From F1-60-MAGs104 sp964355975 (GTDB lineage: Bacteria; Planctomycetota; Phycisphaerae; Phycisphaerales; SM1A02), in NCBI GenBank assembly GCA_964355975.1, contig CAYHFW010000014.1, forward strand, positions 1 to 54,886: a stretch of 54,886 nucleotides of DNA, given 5' to 3'. This document shows positions 35,421 through 43,198 of this stretch, in pieces. Position numbers and translations under genes: made by a program. The notes below the pieces were generated by a model. That model was not told the DNA's origin. It was given only the letters and a program-made list of their open reading frames with translations, and ran no database searches. Numbering within the stretch: position 1 is the first letter of the stretch; each line of letters opens with the position of its first letter.

Positions 35421-36346
35421 GCGATCACCTGGGCGCCGGGCGCCGCAACTGGACTCACGACTGCCGTGCTCTCGAGCGACGCGCTGCAAAACGCGTCGCG
35501 CATCGCGGCAGCTGCGCGCGTCGCATCGTCGATCGACTCGAACCATCCAAAAACACTCGGACCACCACCCGAAATGCTCGCGCCGAGCGCGCCGCAATCG
35601 AGCGCTGCCTGCTTGACGCGCGCGAATCCTGGAATCAGCGCCGCGCGGCGAGGTTCGACGAGCACATCGCGCAGTCCACGGCGAATGAGCGCGGCATCAC
35701 CGTTGAAACATCCAGCGAGCGTCAGCGCAAGCGCTTCACTCTGTTCGACGAACGCATGCAGCTGATATGGCTCACTCAACACCGCGCGACTCGCGCGCGT
35801 CTCGAGTGGAAAGTGCGGCCGCACGACCGCCGCGTGCAACCACGCAGGCACTGGCACGCGCACTGGATCACCCTTCGATGGAGCGATGACGAGTCCGCCC
35901 AAAAGCGCTGGCGCAACATTGTCGCCGTGCATGCTTCCACTCGCGGCAGATTCGCCGCGCATCGCCGCGTGGTAGAGCGTTGCCATCTCGAGCGGCGCAT
36001 CAAGCAGTGCATTCGCTGCGACAACCGCCGCGACACTCGATGCTGCAGAACCTCCCATGCCTGATCCGAGTGCGATGCCCTTTTCAATCTCGACATCGAA
36101 TCCGGTTCCCGCAGGACACGATGCGAGCAGTGCGATCAGTGCGCGCCCCGCAGTGTTCGCATCGGCGTCGCGAGGAAGTTCAAGGTTGAGTCCAGCGATC
36201 GACACAATGCGCACGACGCCAGAGTGTGTGCGCGTCACACTCACGCGGTCGCCGCCACCGACGAGTGCGTGGCCGAGCACGTCGAATCCAACGGCAACAT
36301 TGCCGACTGTCGGTGGGGCAATCGCGGTCGCGCGCGTCGGCGTCAC
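35417..36346 (-). CDS. thrB: Homoserine kinase
   Basis: A GHMP-family kinase that phosphorylates homoserine with ATP. Visible are APPTVGNVAVGFDVLGHAL at the N-terminus, the ATP loop GIALGSGMGGSAASSVAAV near residue 90, GDNVAPALLGG near 140, and the C-terminal GASISGGGPSVFGW near 270. Length 309 residues is standard. It starts with GTG at 36346, overlapping the thrA stop by GTGA, and its own stop overlaps thrC in the same way. Confidence 0.95.
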   Translation of the reverse strand: MTPTRATAIAPPTVGNVAVGFDVLGHALVGGGDRVSVTRTHSGVVRIVSIAGLNLELPRDADANTAGRALIALLASCPAGTGFDVEIEKGIALGSGMGGSAASSVAAVVAANALLDAPLEMATLYHAAMRGESAASGSMHGDNVAPALLGGLVIAPSKGDPVRVPVPAWLHAAVVRPHFPLETRASRAVLSEPYQLHAFVEQSEALALTLAGCFNGDAALIRRGLRDVLVEPRRAALIPGFARVKQAALDCGALGASISGGGPSVFGWFESIDDATRAAAAMRDAFCSASLESTAVVSPVAAPGAQVIA

Positions 36347-38769
36347 AGATGCGCCCCGAGCGAGGCGGCAACGCGCAGCAGATCTGCCATCACACCTGCA
36401 GCCGTCACTTCAGGACCCGCCCCAGGACCCTGCACAACAAGCGGATTGTCGCAATACCGCTGCGTCTTGAACTGCACGACATTGTCGGTGAGCGCGATGT
36501 GAGCGAATGCGTGGCTCAGCGGCAGCGTGACAAGCGCAACACTCGCCTTGTCACCAGCGAGTTGCGCGACATAACGCAGCACACTCGACTGCGCGCGCGC
36601 ACTCGCGAGCCGCGCATTCATCGGCGCATCGAGTTCGCCGAGTCGCGCAAGAAACTCATCGCACGAAACTTGTCGCAGCGCCTCGGGCACGAGCGACTCG
36701 AGCCGCACATCGCGCAGTGTCATGTCGAGCCCGCACTCGCGCGCGAGAATGACGAGCTTGCGTGCAACATCGAGCCCCGAGAGATCATCGCGCGGATCTG
36801 GTTCGGTGTATCCAAGCTCACGCGCCTGCGCGACGAGCGTGCTGAAGGGTTGCGAGGCATCAAAGCGATTGAAGAGGTATGCGAGCGTGCCAGAAAAAAT
36901 GCCATCGATCGAGCGCACCGCGTCGCCCGTGTCGATGAGGTCGCGCAGCGTCGTGATGATCGGTAACCCTGCGCCAACCGTCGACTCATAACGAAATCGC
37001 GCCCCCGCGCGCTTGATCGACTGATAGCGCGCAAGGTCTCCGCTGCCCGCACACTTGTTGGGCGTGATCACATGAATGCCGCGCTTGAGCCATCCTGCAT
37101 ATCGGTCTGCAACGCGGTCGCTGTTGGTGCAGTCGATGATGATCGCGTGGGGCAAGTGCTCTGCATGCACGTGCGCCGAAAAAGCATCGAGGTCGAGATC
37201 GAGTCCAAGATCATTCGCAAGATCAAGGTCAGCAGGCAGCGATGGATCGCCAAACGCCATGCGTCGACTGCTCGCGATCGCTCGCACGCGCAGATCGAGA
37301 TTGCTGCGAGAGAGCAGCGACTCGCGCGCCGCTGCAATCTGGCGAAGCACAGCGGCGCCGACATGCCCCGGACCGATGAGTCCAATCGAAATCGTCTGCG
37401 CACTCAGATAGAACCCCGAGTGCACGGCGCGCAGTGCACGCGTTGCATCAGCGGCGTCGATCGCGACAGAGATGTTTCGCTCTGATGCTCCTTGCGCGAT
37501 CATTCGCACATTCACGCGCGAACGCCCGAGCGATTCAAAGAGTTGCGCTGAGACTCCTGGATGTCCAGCCATCCCATCGCCCACGACTGCAAGCACAGCG
37601 ATGTCATCAGTCACATGCACATCGCTGATCTGACCCGCAGCCATCTCGCGCGTAAATGCCTCGCGCACCGCGCCTTCTGCGACGGCGCCATCGCGCGCAC
37701 GAATCGTGCAGCAGATCGAATGCTCGCTCGAGCCCTGACTAATCATGACCACCGAAACTCCAGCGCGGTGCAGCGCCTCGAACGCGCGCGCGGCGGTGCC
37801 GGGCACGCCGATCATTCCGGCTCCTTCGATGTTGAGGATCGCAAGGTCTTTGAAGGTCGTCACTCCCTTGACGGGCTGAAGCGGTCCGGGCTCATCGCTG
37901 ATGCGCGTGCCAGGATGCGCTGGATTGAACGCGCTTCGCGCGATGATCGGAATGCCGCGTTCGAAAGCGGGGGCCATCGTCTGCGGATGAATCACACTCG
38001 CCCCGAAGTACGCAAGTTCGCACGCCTCGGCGTACGAGAGTCGATTGATGAGCACAGCTTCAGGCACGACGCGCGGATCGGCCGAGTAGATGCCGTCGAC
38101 ATCGCTCCACACATGCAGTTCTGTCGCGCCAAAGAGCGCAGCGAAGATCGCCCCCGAAAAGTCGCTGCCGTTTCGGCCGAGGGTTGTGCTTCGTCCCTCG
38201 CGTGTTCGCGCGACGAATCCCGTCACAATCGTTCGCTCGCCAATCTCGCCGAGGTGTTGGCGCAAACGCTCGGCACTCTCGGGCCACTGCACGATCGCAC
38301 CGAGATCGCTCTTCTCGACCACGAGCACTTCGCGCGCATCGAGCCAGCGACTGTGAGCGCCGCGCGCGCGAATCGCCGCATCGATGAGCAGCGACGACCA
38401 CACTTCGCCGAGTCCGCTGACGAGATCGAGAATGTCGTTCGAGAGGGCGCCGACGAGCGTCTGCGCCTGCAAGATCTCGCGCAGACTTGCGAACTCAGCT
38501 GAGAGTCGATCAAGTGTTTCGGACGCGCTTGCCCCCAATAAAGTCTTGGCGCACTCAACGTGGCGTGCCTCGAGTACGAGCAGTCCTGCCTTCCACTCGA
38601 CATCCTTCAGTGCAGCTTGCTTGGCGAGTGTGATCAGCGCATCAGTGACGCCGCGCATCGCGCTGATTGCGACGACCTGCCGCTCCTTGCGCGCAAGCAG
38701 CAGATCGACCACATGCGCCATGCGCGCCGCATCTGCCACACTGCTTCCGCCAAATTTGTGCGCGATCAC
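36343..38769 (-). CDS. thrA: Bifunctional aspartokinase/homoserine dehydrogenase
   Basis: Catalyses the first and third steps of threonine synthesis. The aspartokinase domain begins at once with IAHKFGGSSV and contains TTLGRNGSDFSGAIFAALF and LHVWSDVDGIYSADPR. Two ACT-like regulatory segments follow (NIEGAGMIGVPG; AVVGDGMAGHPGVSAQLFESL), which in relatives bind threonine. The homoserine dehydrogenase part has IGLIGPGHVGAAVLRQI near residue 468, ITPNKCAGSGDL, and GILAYLF-type GIFSGTLAYLFNRF. About 808 residues, near E. coli ThrA (820). The GTG at 38769 begins exactly at the family N-terminus and has TACACT six bases upstream. No room for a thr attenuator exists. Confidence 0.96.
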   Translation of the reverse strand: MIAHKFGGSSVADAARMAHVVDLLLARKERQVVAISAMRGVTDALITLAKQAALKDVEWKAGLLVLEARHVECAKTLLGASASETLDRLSAEFASLREILQAQTLVGALSNDILDLVSGLGEVWSSLLIDAAIRARGAHSRWLDAREVLVVEKSDLGAIVQWPESAERLRQHLGEIGERTIVTGFVARTREGRSTTLGRNGSDFSGAIFAALFGATELHVWSDVDGIYSADPRVVPEAVLINRLSYAEACELAYFGASVIHPQTMAPAFERGIPIIARSAFNPAHPGTRISDEPGPLQPVKGVTTFKDLAILNIEGAGMIGVPGTAARAFEALHRAGVSVVMISQGSSEHSICCTIRARDGAVAEGAVREAFTREMAAGQISDVHVTDDIAVLAVVGDGMAGHPGVSAQLFESLGRSRVNVRMIAQGASERNISVAIDAADATRALRAVHSGFYLSAQTISIGLIGPGHVGAAVLRQIAAARESLLSRSNLDLRVRAIASSRRMAFGDPSLPADLDLANDLGLDLDLDAFSAHVHAEHLPHAIIIDCTNSDRVADRYAGWLKRGIHVITPNKCAGSGDLARYQSIKRAGARFRYESTVGAGLPIITTLRDLIDTGDAVRSIDGIFSGTLAYLFNRFDASQPFSTLVAQARELGYTEPDPRDDLSGLDVARKLVILARECGLDMTLRDVRLESLVPEALRQVSCDEFLARLGELDAPMNARLASARAQSSVLRYVAQLAGDKASVALVTLPLSHAFAHIALTDNVVQFKTQRYCDNPLVVQGPGAGPEVTAAGVMADLLRVAASLGAHL

Positions 38770-38775
38770 ACAGCG

Positions 38776-38781
38776 AGTGTA
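38776..38781 (-). promoter_or_regulatory. TANNNT box of the thr operon
   Basis: On the minus strand TACACT ends six bases before the GTG of thrA. No clear -35 hexamer is seen 17 bases further up. It predicts a leaderless transcript. Confidence 0.45.
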
Positions 38782-38807
38782 ATGGCGTGCGTGTACGCGC
38801 ACAGCAG

Positions 38808-38813
38808 TACCCT
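38808..38813 (+). promoter_or_regulatory. TANNNT box of the sulfatase-FGE gene
   Basis: TACCCT ends six bases before the ATG at 38820. It lies back to back with the thr operon box within the 50-base divergent gap. Confidence 0.45.
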
Positions 38814-38819
38814 TGCACG

Positions 38820-41273
38820 ATGCAGAACGCCGTTGTGATTGGTCTTGCAATGCTCGTGGTGTGCAATGTCGCCGCAACAACCGCCGCCGACCCACCGCCA
38901 AACATCATCGTCATTCTCGCCGACGATCTCGGAGTGGGCGACCTCGGTTGCTACGGGCAGACCAAGATCAAGACTCCATCGATTGATGCACTCGCCGCGA
39001 GTGGAATGCGGTTCACGGCGGCGTATGCGCCGGCTCCTGTGTGCGCGCCGACGCGCTGCATGTTGCTGACAGGTCGCGATGCTGGTCACGCGCAGATTCG
39101 TGACAATCGTGAGCTCACGACCGAGGGGCAACTTCCACTCGCAGAAGGCACCGTCACGATCGCGACGGCTCTGCGCGCGCGCGAGTACGCGACTGCGGTC
39201 GTCGGCAAGTGGGGGCTTGGCGGTCCAGAGAGTTCTGGCGTTCCAAACAAGCAAGGATTCGACTTCTTCTACGGATTCCTCTGCCAACGAAAGGCGCACA
39301 ACCACTATCCAACAGAACTCTGGCGCAATGACGCGCGCGAGGCGCAGCCTGGCAACACGCGTAACAATGCGCGCGGCGCGGTCTATTCGCAGCAGCGATT
39401 CACCGATGAGGCGATTGCGTTCATCGACGCGCATGGGGCACAAGATGCGCAACATGCGCAAGGTGCGCAACATGCGCAAGCGGCCCGCCCGTTCTTTCTT
39501 TACTTCGCGCCGGCGATTCCGCATCTCGCTCTGCAAGCTGAAGAAGCAGATCTCGCGGCGTACGCAAGCGCCTTTGCAGAGACGCCGTACCTCGGTGGCA
39601 ACGGTTACTTGGCGAACGCGACGCCGCGCGCGACCTACGCTGCGATGATCTCTCGGCTCGACCGCGACATCGGACGCATCGTCGAAGCGGTGCGCGCACG
39701 CGGACTCGATCGAAGCACACTCATTGTTGTCACGAGCGACAACGGCGGTGCTGGAATAATCGGCGGAGCAGACTGCGCCTTCTTCAATTCGCACGTGGGA
39801 CTGCGGGGTCACAAGGGGCAACTCTTTGAAGGAGGCATTCGCGTTCCGTTCATCGCGAGTTGGCCTGGCACAATCGCCGCGGGATCGCAGTGCGCGACTC
39901 CGATCGCGCTCTACGACCTCATGCCAACATGCGTCGAAGTCGCAGGCGGCGCAGCGCCCGAGCAAGTCGAGGGGCGTTCGCTCTTGCCGCTCATGATGCA
40001 GCGCGCCGCCGCAGAGGCGCCTGTCACGACGCGCGAGTTTCTCTACTGGGAATCTCCAGCCGCCGCCGGACACCAGGCTGTTCGCATCGGCCAATACAAG
40101 GCGCTTCGGCGTGGACTCAATCACGGCAAGCTCGCGGTCGCGCTCTATGACTTGCAGGCTGATCCTGCCGAGACGACAGACATCGCCGCGCAACACCCTG
40201 CGATCACCGCGCGCGCGCGCGAGATCTTCGCTTCGGCCCGCACAGTGTCGAAAGACTTTCCGCTCACTGGCGTTGACGCATTGACTGCGGCACCTGCGGC
40301 ACCTGCGCCAGCAGGAATGATCTTGATTCACGGCGGAGAGTTCGTGATGGGCAGTGAGGCAGGCGACGCGCACGCGCGCCGAGACGAGATGCCCGCACAC
40401 GCCGTGCGCGTGGGATCGTTCTATATAGATGCGACCGAGGTCACCAACGCGCAGTTCGCCGCGTTTGCCGAGGCAACGGGATACAAGACGGTCGCCGAGC
40501 GCCCCGTCGATTGGGATGAGTTGCGCAAGCAAGTTCCTGAGGGCACTCCCAAGCCAGCCGATGAGATGTTGCAGCCGGGGTCGCTCGTCTTCACGCCGCC
40601 GCAGCAGGTTGCGGGGTTCGCCGACTACAGCCAGTGGTGGCGATGGGTGTCGGGCGCGAGTTGGCGCCATCCAGAAGGACCCGACTCAACGATCGCACTG
40701 CGCGACGACCATCCTGTTGTGCATGTCTGCTTTGAAGATGCGCAGGCGTATGCGAAGTGGGCGGGCAAGCGATTGCCGACTGAGGCCGAGTGGGAGTACG
40801 CAGCGCGTGGAGGCATCGCGCGCGCGACCTATGCGTGGGGCGATGAGATGAAACCGGGTGGTGAGTCGCGCATGAATATTTGGCAGGGGGAGTTTCCGGT
40901 GAGCAACACCAAAGAAGATGGATTCGATCGCACGAGTCCGGTGCGCGCGTTTGCGCCGAATGGTTGGGGCCTCTACGGCGTCGCTGGAAATGTTTGGGAG
41001 TGGTGCAGTGATGTCTACGACCCAAGCGAATATGCGCGCATCGTTGCGGCGCAGAAGCCGGGCGAGGTCATCGTTGATCCGAAGGGTCCGAGTGAAGCGG
41101 GAGTGATTCGCAGAGTGCACCGCGGCGGATCGTTTCTCTGCCACGAGTCGTACTGTTCGAGTTACCGTGTCGCGGCGCGCATGGCTACGACCGTCGACTC
41201 TTCTATGTCACATTTGGGATTTCGCTGCGCGCAAGATGCTGGTGAAGGCGCGAGACAACAGCAGAAGCCATGA
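38820..41273 (+). CDS. Sulfatase fused to a complete formylglycine-generating enzyme domain
   Basis: Residues 1-23 are a signal peptide. Residues about 27-480 form a type I sulfatase: NIIVILADDLGVGDLGCYG with the metal-binding DD, the CAPTR maturation site (C75, the cysteine to become formylglycine) followed by CMLLTGR, and TSDNGG near 305 with HKGQLFEGGIRVPF. Residues about 497-810 form an FGE/SUMF1 domain: MILIHGGEFVMGS, FYIDATEVTNAQFAAF, LPTEAEWEYAARGG, GLYGVAGNVWEWCSDVYDP, HRGGSFLCHESYCSSYR and LGFRC. Both copper-binding catalytic cysteines of aerobic FGE are present (C774 and C779, spaced CxxxxC). Substrate and maturation enzyme are thus on one 817-residue chain. Substrate specificity (likely a sulfated polysaccharide or ester) is unknown. 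Confidence 0.93.
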   Translation: MQNAVVIGLAMLVVCNVAATTAADPPPNIIVILADDLGVGDLGCYGQTKIKTPSIDALAASGMRFTAAYAPAPVCAPTRCMLLTGRDAGHAQIRDNRELTTEGQLPLAEGTVTIATALRAREYATAVVGKWGLGGPESSGVPNKQGFDFFYGFLCQRKAHNHYPTELWRNDAREAQPGNTRNNARGAVYSQQRFTDEAIAFIDAHGAQDAQHAQGAQHAQAARPFFLYFAPAIPHLALQAEEADLAAYASAFAETPYLGGNGYLANATPRATYAAMISRLDRDIGRIVEAVRARGLDRSTLIVVTSDNGGAGIIGGADCAFFNSHVGLRGHKGQLFEGGIRVPFIASWPGTIAAGSQCATPIALYDLMPTCVEVAGGAAPEQVEGRSLLPLMMQRAAAEAPVTTREFLYWESPAAAGHQAVRIGQYKALRRGLNHGKLAVALYDLQADPAETTDIAAQHPAITARAREIFASARTVSKDFPLTGVDALTAAPAAPAPAGMILIHGGEFVMGSEAGDAHARRDEMPAHAVRVGSFYIDATEVTNAQFAAFAEATGYKTVAERPVDWDELRKQVPEGTPKPADEMLQPGSLVFTPPQQVAGFADYSQWWRWVSGASWRHPEGPDSTIALRDDHPVVHVCFEDAQAYAKWAGKRLPTEAEWEYAARGGIARATYAWGDEMKPGGESRMNIWQGEFPVSNTKEDGFDRTSPVRAFAPNGWGLYGVAGNVWEWCSDVYDPSEYARIVAAQKPGEVIVDPKGPSEAGVIRRVHRGGSFLCHESYCSSYRVAARMATTVDSSMSHLGFRCAQDAGEGARQQQKP

Positions 41274-41297
41274 GAACACGAGACCACACGAGACCAC

Positions 41298-41519
41298 ATG
41301 AACAAACTTGACTTTCAACTTCGCAGCGAATTCATCGCGCTCTGTGACCTCTTGAAGACCACTGGACTCGCCGAGAGCGGTGGAGACGCAAAGGCGCTCA
41401 TCGCCGCCGGAAAAGTGCTCGTGGATGGCCAGCTCGAGCTGCGCAAAGCCGCCAAGATTCGCGCGGGCCAGATCGTGACGCACGCAGGCAGCGCGATCCG
41501 CGTGAAGGCTGCGAAGTAG
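41298..41519 (+). CDS. Small S4-domain RNA-binding protein (YbcJ-like)
   Basis: A 73-residue protein that is almost only an S4 RNA-binding fold: FIALCDLLKTTGLAESGGDAKALI, VLVDGQLELRKAAKIRAGQIV. It resembles the YbcJ family. Its RNA partner is unknown. It starts 25 bases after the sulfatase stop; a short direct repeat GAGACCAC occurs twice just before the ATG, and no SD sequence is obvious. Confidence 0.85.
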   Translation: MNKLDFQLRSEFIALCDLLKTTGLAESGGDAKALIAAGKVLVDGQLELRKAAKIRAGQIVTHAGSAIRVKAAK

Positions 41520-41540
41520 GGGGCGAACCTCGCGCAACTG

Positions 41541-41591
41541 CTTGAAACGGTGGCTTAGTGTCGAAAAACGACACTGGTTCACCGTTTCAAG
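41541..41591. repeat. Long hairpin-forming inverted repeat
   Basis: Arms CTTGAAACGGTG and CACCGTTTCAAG (12 bp perfect) enclose a four-base mismatch and a second 7-bp stem AGTGTCG/CGACACT around a short A-rich loop. It starts 22 bases after the S4 gene. No T-run follows on either strand, so a simple intrinsic terminator is not obvious. Confidence 0.75.
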
Positions 41592-41649
41592 AGTGAATCG
41601 CGCAGAACGCGACGCGGCGAAGTCGCGCGCGGTCGCGCGGGGCGACCAC

Positions 41650-41655
41650 TATGCT
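41650..41655 (+). promoter_or_regulatory. TANNNT box of the paralogue gene
   Basis: TATGCT ends six bases before the ATG at 41662. No convincing -35 box is seen. Confidence 0.45.
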
Positions 41656-41661
41656 TCGTTC

Positions 41662-43056
41662 ATGATTCCGGCGAAACCAGTTATCCAATTCTGTTGGCTT
41701 CTTGTGCTTGTTGCAACGTGCGTGGCGCGTGCGGGGCAAGACGCGGCGCAACAAGCTCAGCCAGACGCAAACCAATTCGACAGCAATCGAGCGATGGTCG
41801 AATCATTGCCGCTCGTCGCAGCGCCCATGGGTGCGAGCGAAGTCGAGCGGCTCTTCACCGATGTCGGATTGCTGCCCATCGCCGAGCCTCACCGCGCGGC
41901 GTTCGACAAGGCGCTTGCCGCCGCGATCGCCACCGCGACTGCCAGTCGTGCGGTGGTTGACGAGGGTGAATACAAGCGACTCGTTGGCGCGCTTGCTTCG
42001 AGCATCACAATGGATGGCAACGCCGCGAGTGGACAGATCGCAATGGTCAAGGCCGTGCGCGCCAACGCTCTCGCGATCGAATTCACGCTGCTCGACGCGG
42101 CCGCGCGCGCAGCTTCGAATCATGTCGACGACCGCGAAAAGCGGCTGCGCTGGGCGCAGTCCATGCGTCGAGCGGATGTCGCGGCGCAGACGCTTCCCGC
42201 AGGTGGCACGCTTGCGATCCCATTTCTGACGGTGACCGCAGCGTTCCCAGCGACCGCGAATCTCACGGGTGAGAACGCCACGCGTGCGCGCGAGTTGATC
42301 TTGGCGGATAGCGCCGCGCGCGCAGAGATCACCGAACAACTCTCGCTCGCACTGCTTGAAGGTGGACCACTCTTCGCAAGAAACATCATGCATGAGATGC
42401 AAGTCGAACTCGCCACCGCGCTCGCCAAAGGTGTCGCAGTCGAACCGAGCACGCTCGAGCAGATCGCACTCGCACTCGCGGCGCGAAGTGCATTCGCGCC
42501 CGCTGGCGAACTCGCGCGTCTTGATGCGATGCTCGTGCAGTCGATCGCAACGACGCTTTCACCAGCGCTCGCATTCGATATCGCTTCGCGACTCGAGAGT
42601 TCATCGCCGAGCGCAACACTCATCAGTGGACGGATGATGCGCATTCCTCAGTTCGCGCGCGATGCGCTTGCGTTGCCGACGCTGACTGCAGATCAGTCGA
42701 AGGCGCTGACGACGGCTCTCGCAGAGTGGCAGTCGGCAGACCTCACGAGTTACACAGCGATGTTGCAGGGGGATGGCGAATTGATGTCTGCCGCGGCGGT
42801 GTTTGCGAAGTCGATCAATCCCAACGACTCACAGTCGTGGCAAGTTGGCGCGGCCTCTCCCACTTCGCAGCGGTTCACGCAGCAATCTGCCAAGCGCGTC
42901 GAGCGCGTGACCGCGCGGCGCGCGCTCGCCAAGAGCACTCGCGAGAAATTTGAGGCGATCCTCGGTGCTGAGCTCTGGAAGTCGATCGCGCCGTCGATGC
43001 CAGCGCGGGCGTCGCAGCCAGAACAGGCGCAGGACGCAGCGTCGGGGAAGAAGTAG
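41662..43056 (+). CDS. Secreted protein of unknown function, paralogue of the gene at 32701
   Basis: Signal peptide (IPAKPVIQFCWLLVLVATCVARA), then a helical, Ala-rich protein of about 440 residues with the motifs shared with its paralogue, for example ESLPLVAAPMGASEVERLF, GLLPIAEP and MRRADVAAQTL. It ends with a Lys/Gln/Ala-rich tail. The start at 41662 is set by the signal peptide and the upstream TATGCT box; the frame is open to 41542 through the hairpin. Function unknown. The two copies lie on opposite sides of the thr operon and sulfatase. Confidence 0.6.
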   Translation: MIPAKPVIQFCWLLVLVATCVARAGQDAAQQAQPDANQFDSNRAMVESLPLVAAPMGASEVERLFTDVGLLPIAEPHRAAFDKALAAAIATATASRAVVDEGEYKRLVGALASSITMDGNAASGQIAMVKAVRANALAIEFTLLDAAARAASNHVDDREKRLRWAQSMRRADVAAQTLPAGGTLAIPFLTVTAAFPATANLTGENATRARELILADSAARAEITEQLSLALLEGGPLFARNIMHEMQVELATALAKGVAVEPSTLEQIALALAARSAFAPAGELARLDAMLVQSIATTLSPALAFDIASRLESSSPSATLISGRMMRIPQFARDALALPTLTADQSKALTTALAEWQSADLTSYTAMLQGDGELMSAAAVFAKSINPNDSQSWQVGAASPTSQRFTQQSAKRVERVTARRALAKSTREKFEAILGAELWKSIAPSMPARASQPEQAQDAASGKK

Positions 43057-43076
43057 CCAGAAAACACGAGCGCGTT

Positions 43077-43104
43077 TTGCTATCGCCTGCCCTTGGGGTA
43101 AGGT
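43077..43104 (+). promoter_or_regulatory. Promoter of the first repeat-protein gene
   Basis: TTGCTA (43077-43082), a 16-base spacer and TAAGGT (43099-43104). The same layout precedes the paralogue at 45660-45687, and in both cases the shared leader begins seven bases after the -10 box. Confidence 0.45.
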
Positions 43105-43110
43105 CTGAGA

Positions 43111-43170
43111 GGCAAACTTGCTTTCCAGTTGGTTTGGGGTTTCCGTTTGGGGCTCCCGGGTTCGGTCATT
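43111..43170 (+). promoter_or_regulatory. Conserved 60-nt leader, copy 1
   Basis: Begins GGCAAAC and ends GGTTCGGTCATT. It matches 45694-45753 at 57 of 60 positions, although outside coding sequence. The first 20 bases can fold as a hairpin (weaker in this copy), and a GGG-GCT-CCC stem follows. Possible regulatory RNA leader; class not recognised. Confidence 0.5.
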
Positions 43171-43198
43171 ATGGTTTTGTCCACGGAGTTGACTCGTC

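Noticed and set aside
38770..38819. Threonine attenuator or leader peptide before thrA
   Set aside because: Only 50 bases separate thrA from the divergent sulfatase gene, and the TACACT box lies six bases from the GTG.
43111..43170. Possible cyclic-di-GMP (GEMM-I) riboswitch suggested by GGCAAAC and CCGGGTT
   Set aside because: The conserved central GACGCAAAGC-type segment and the second stem of that class are missing in both leader copies.
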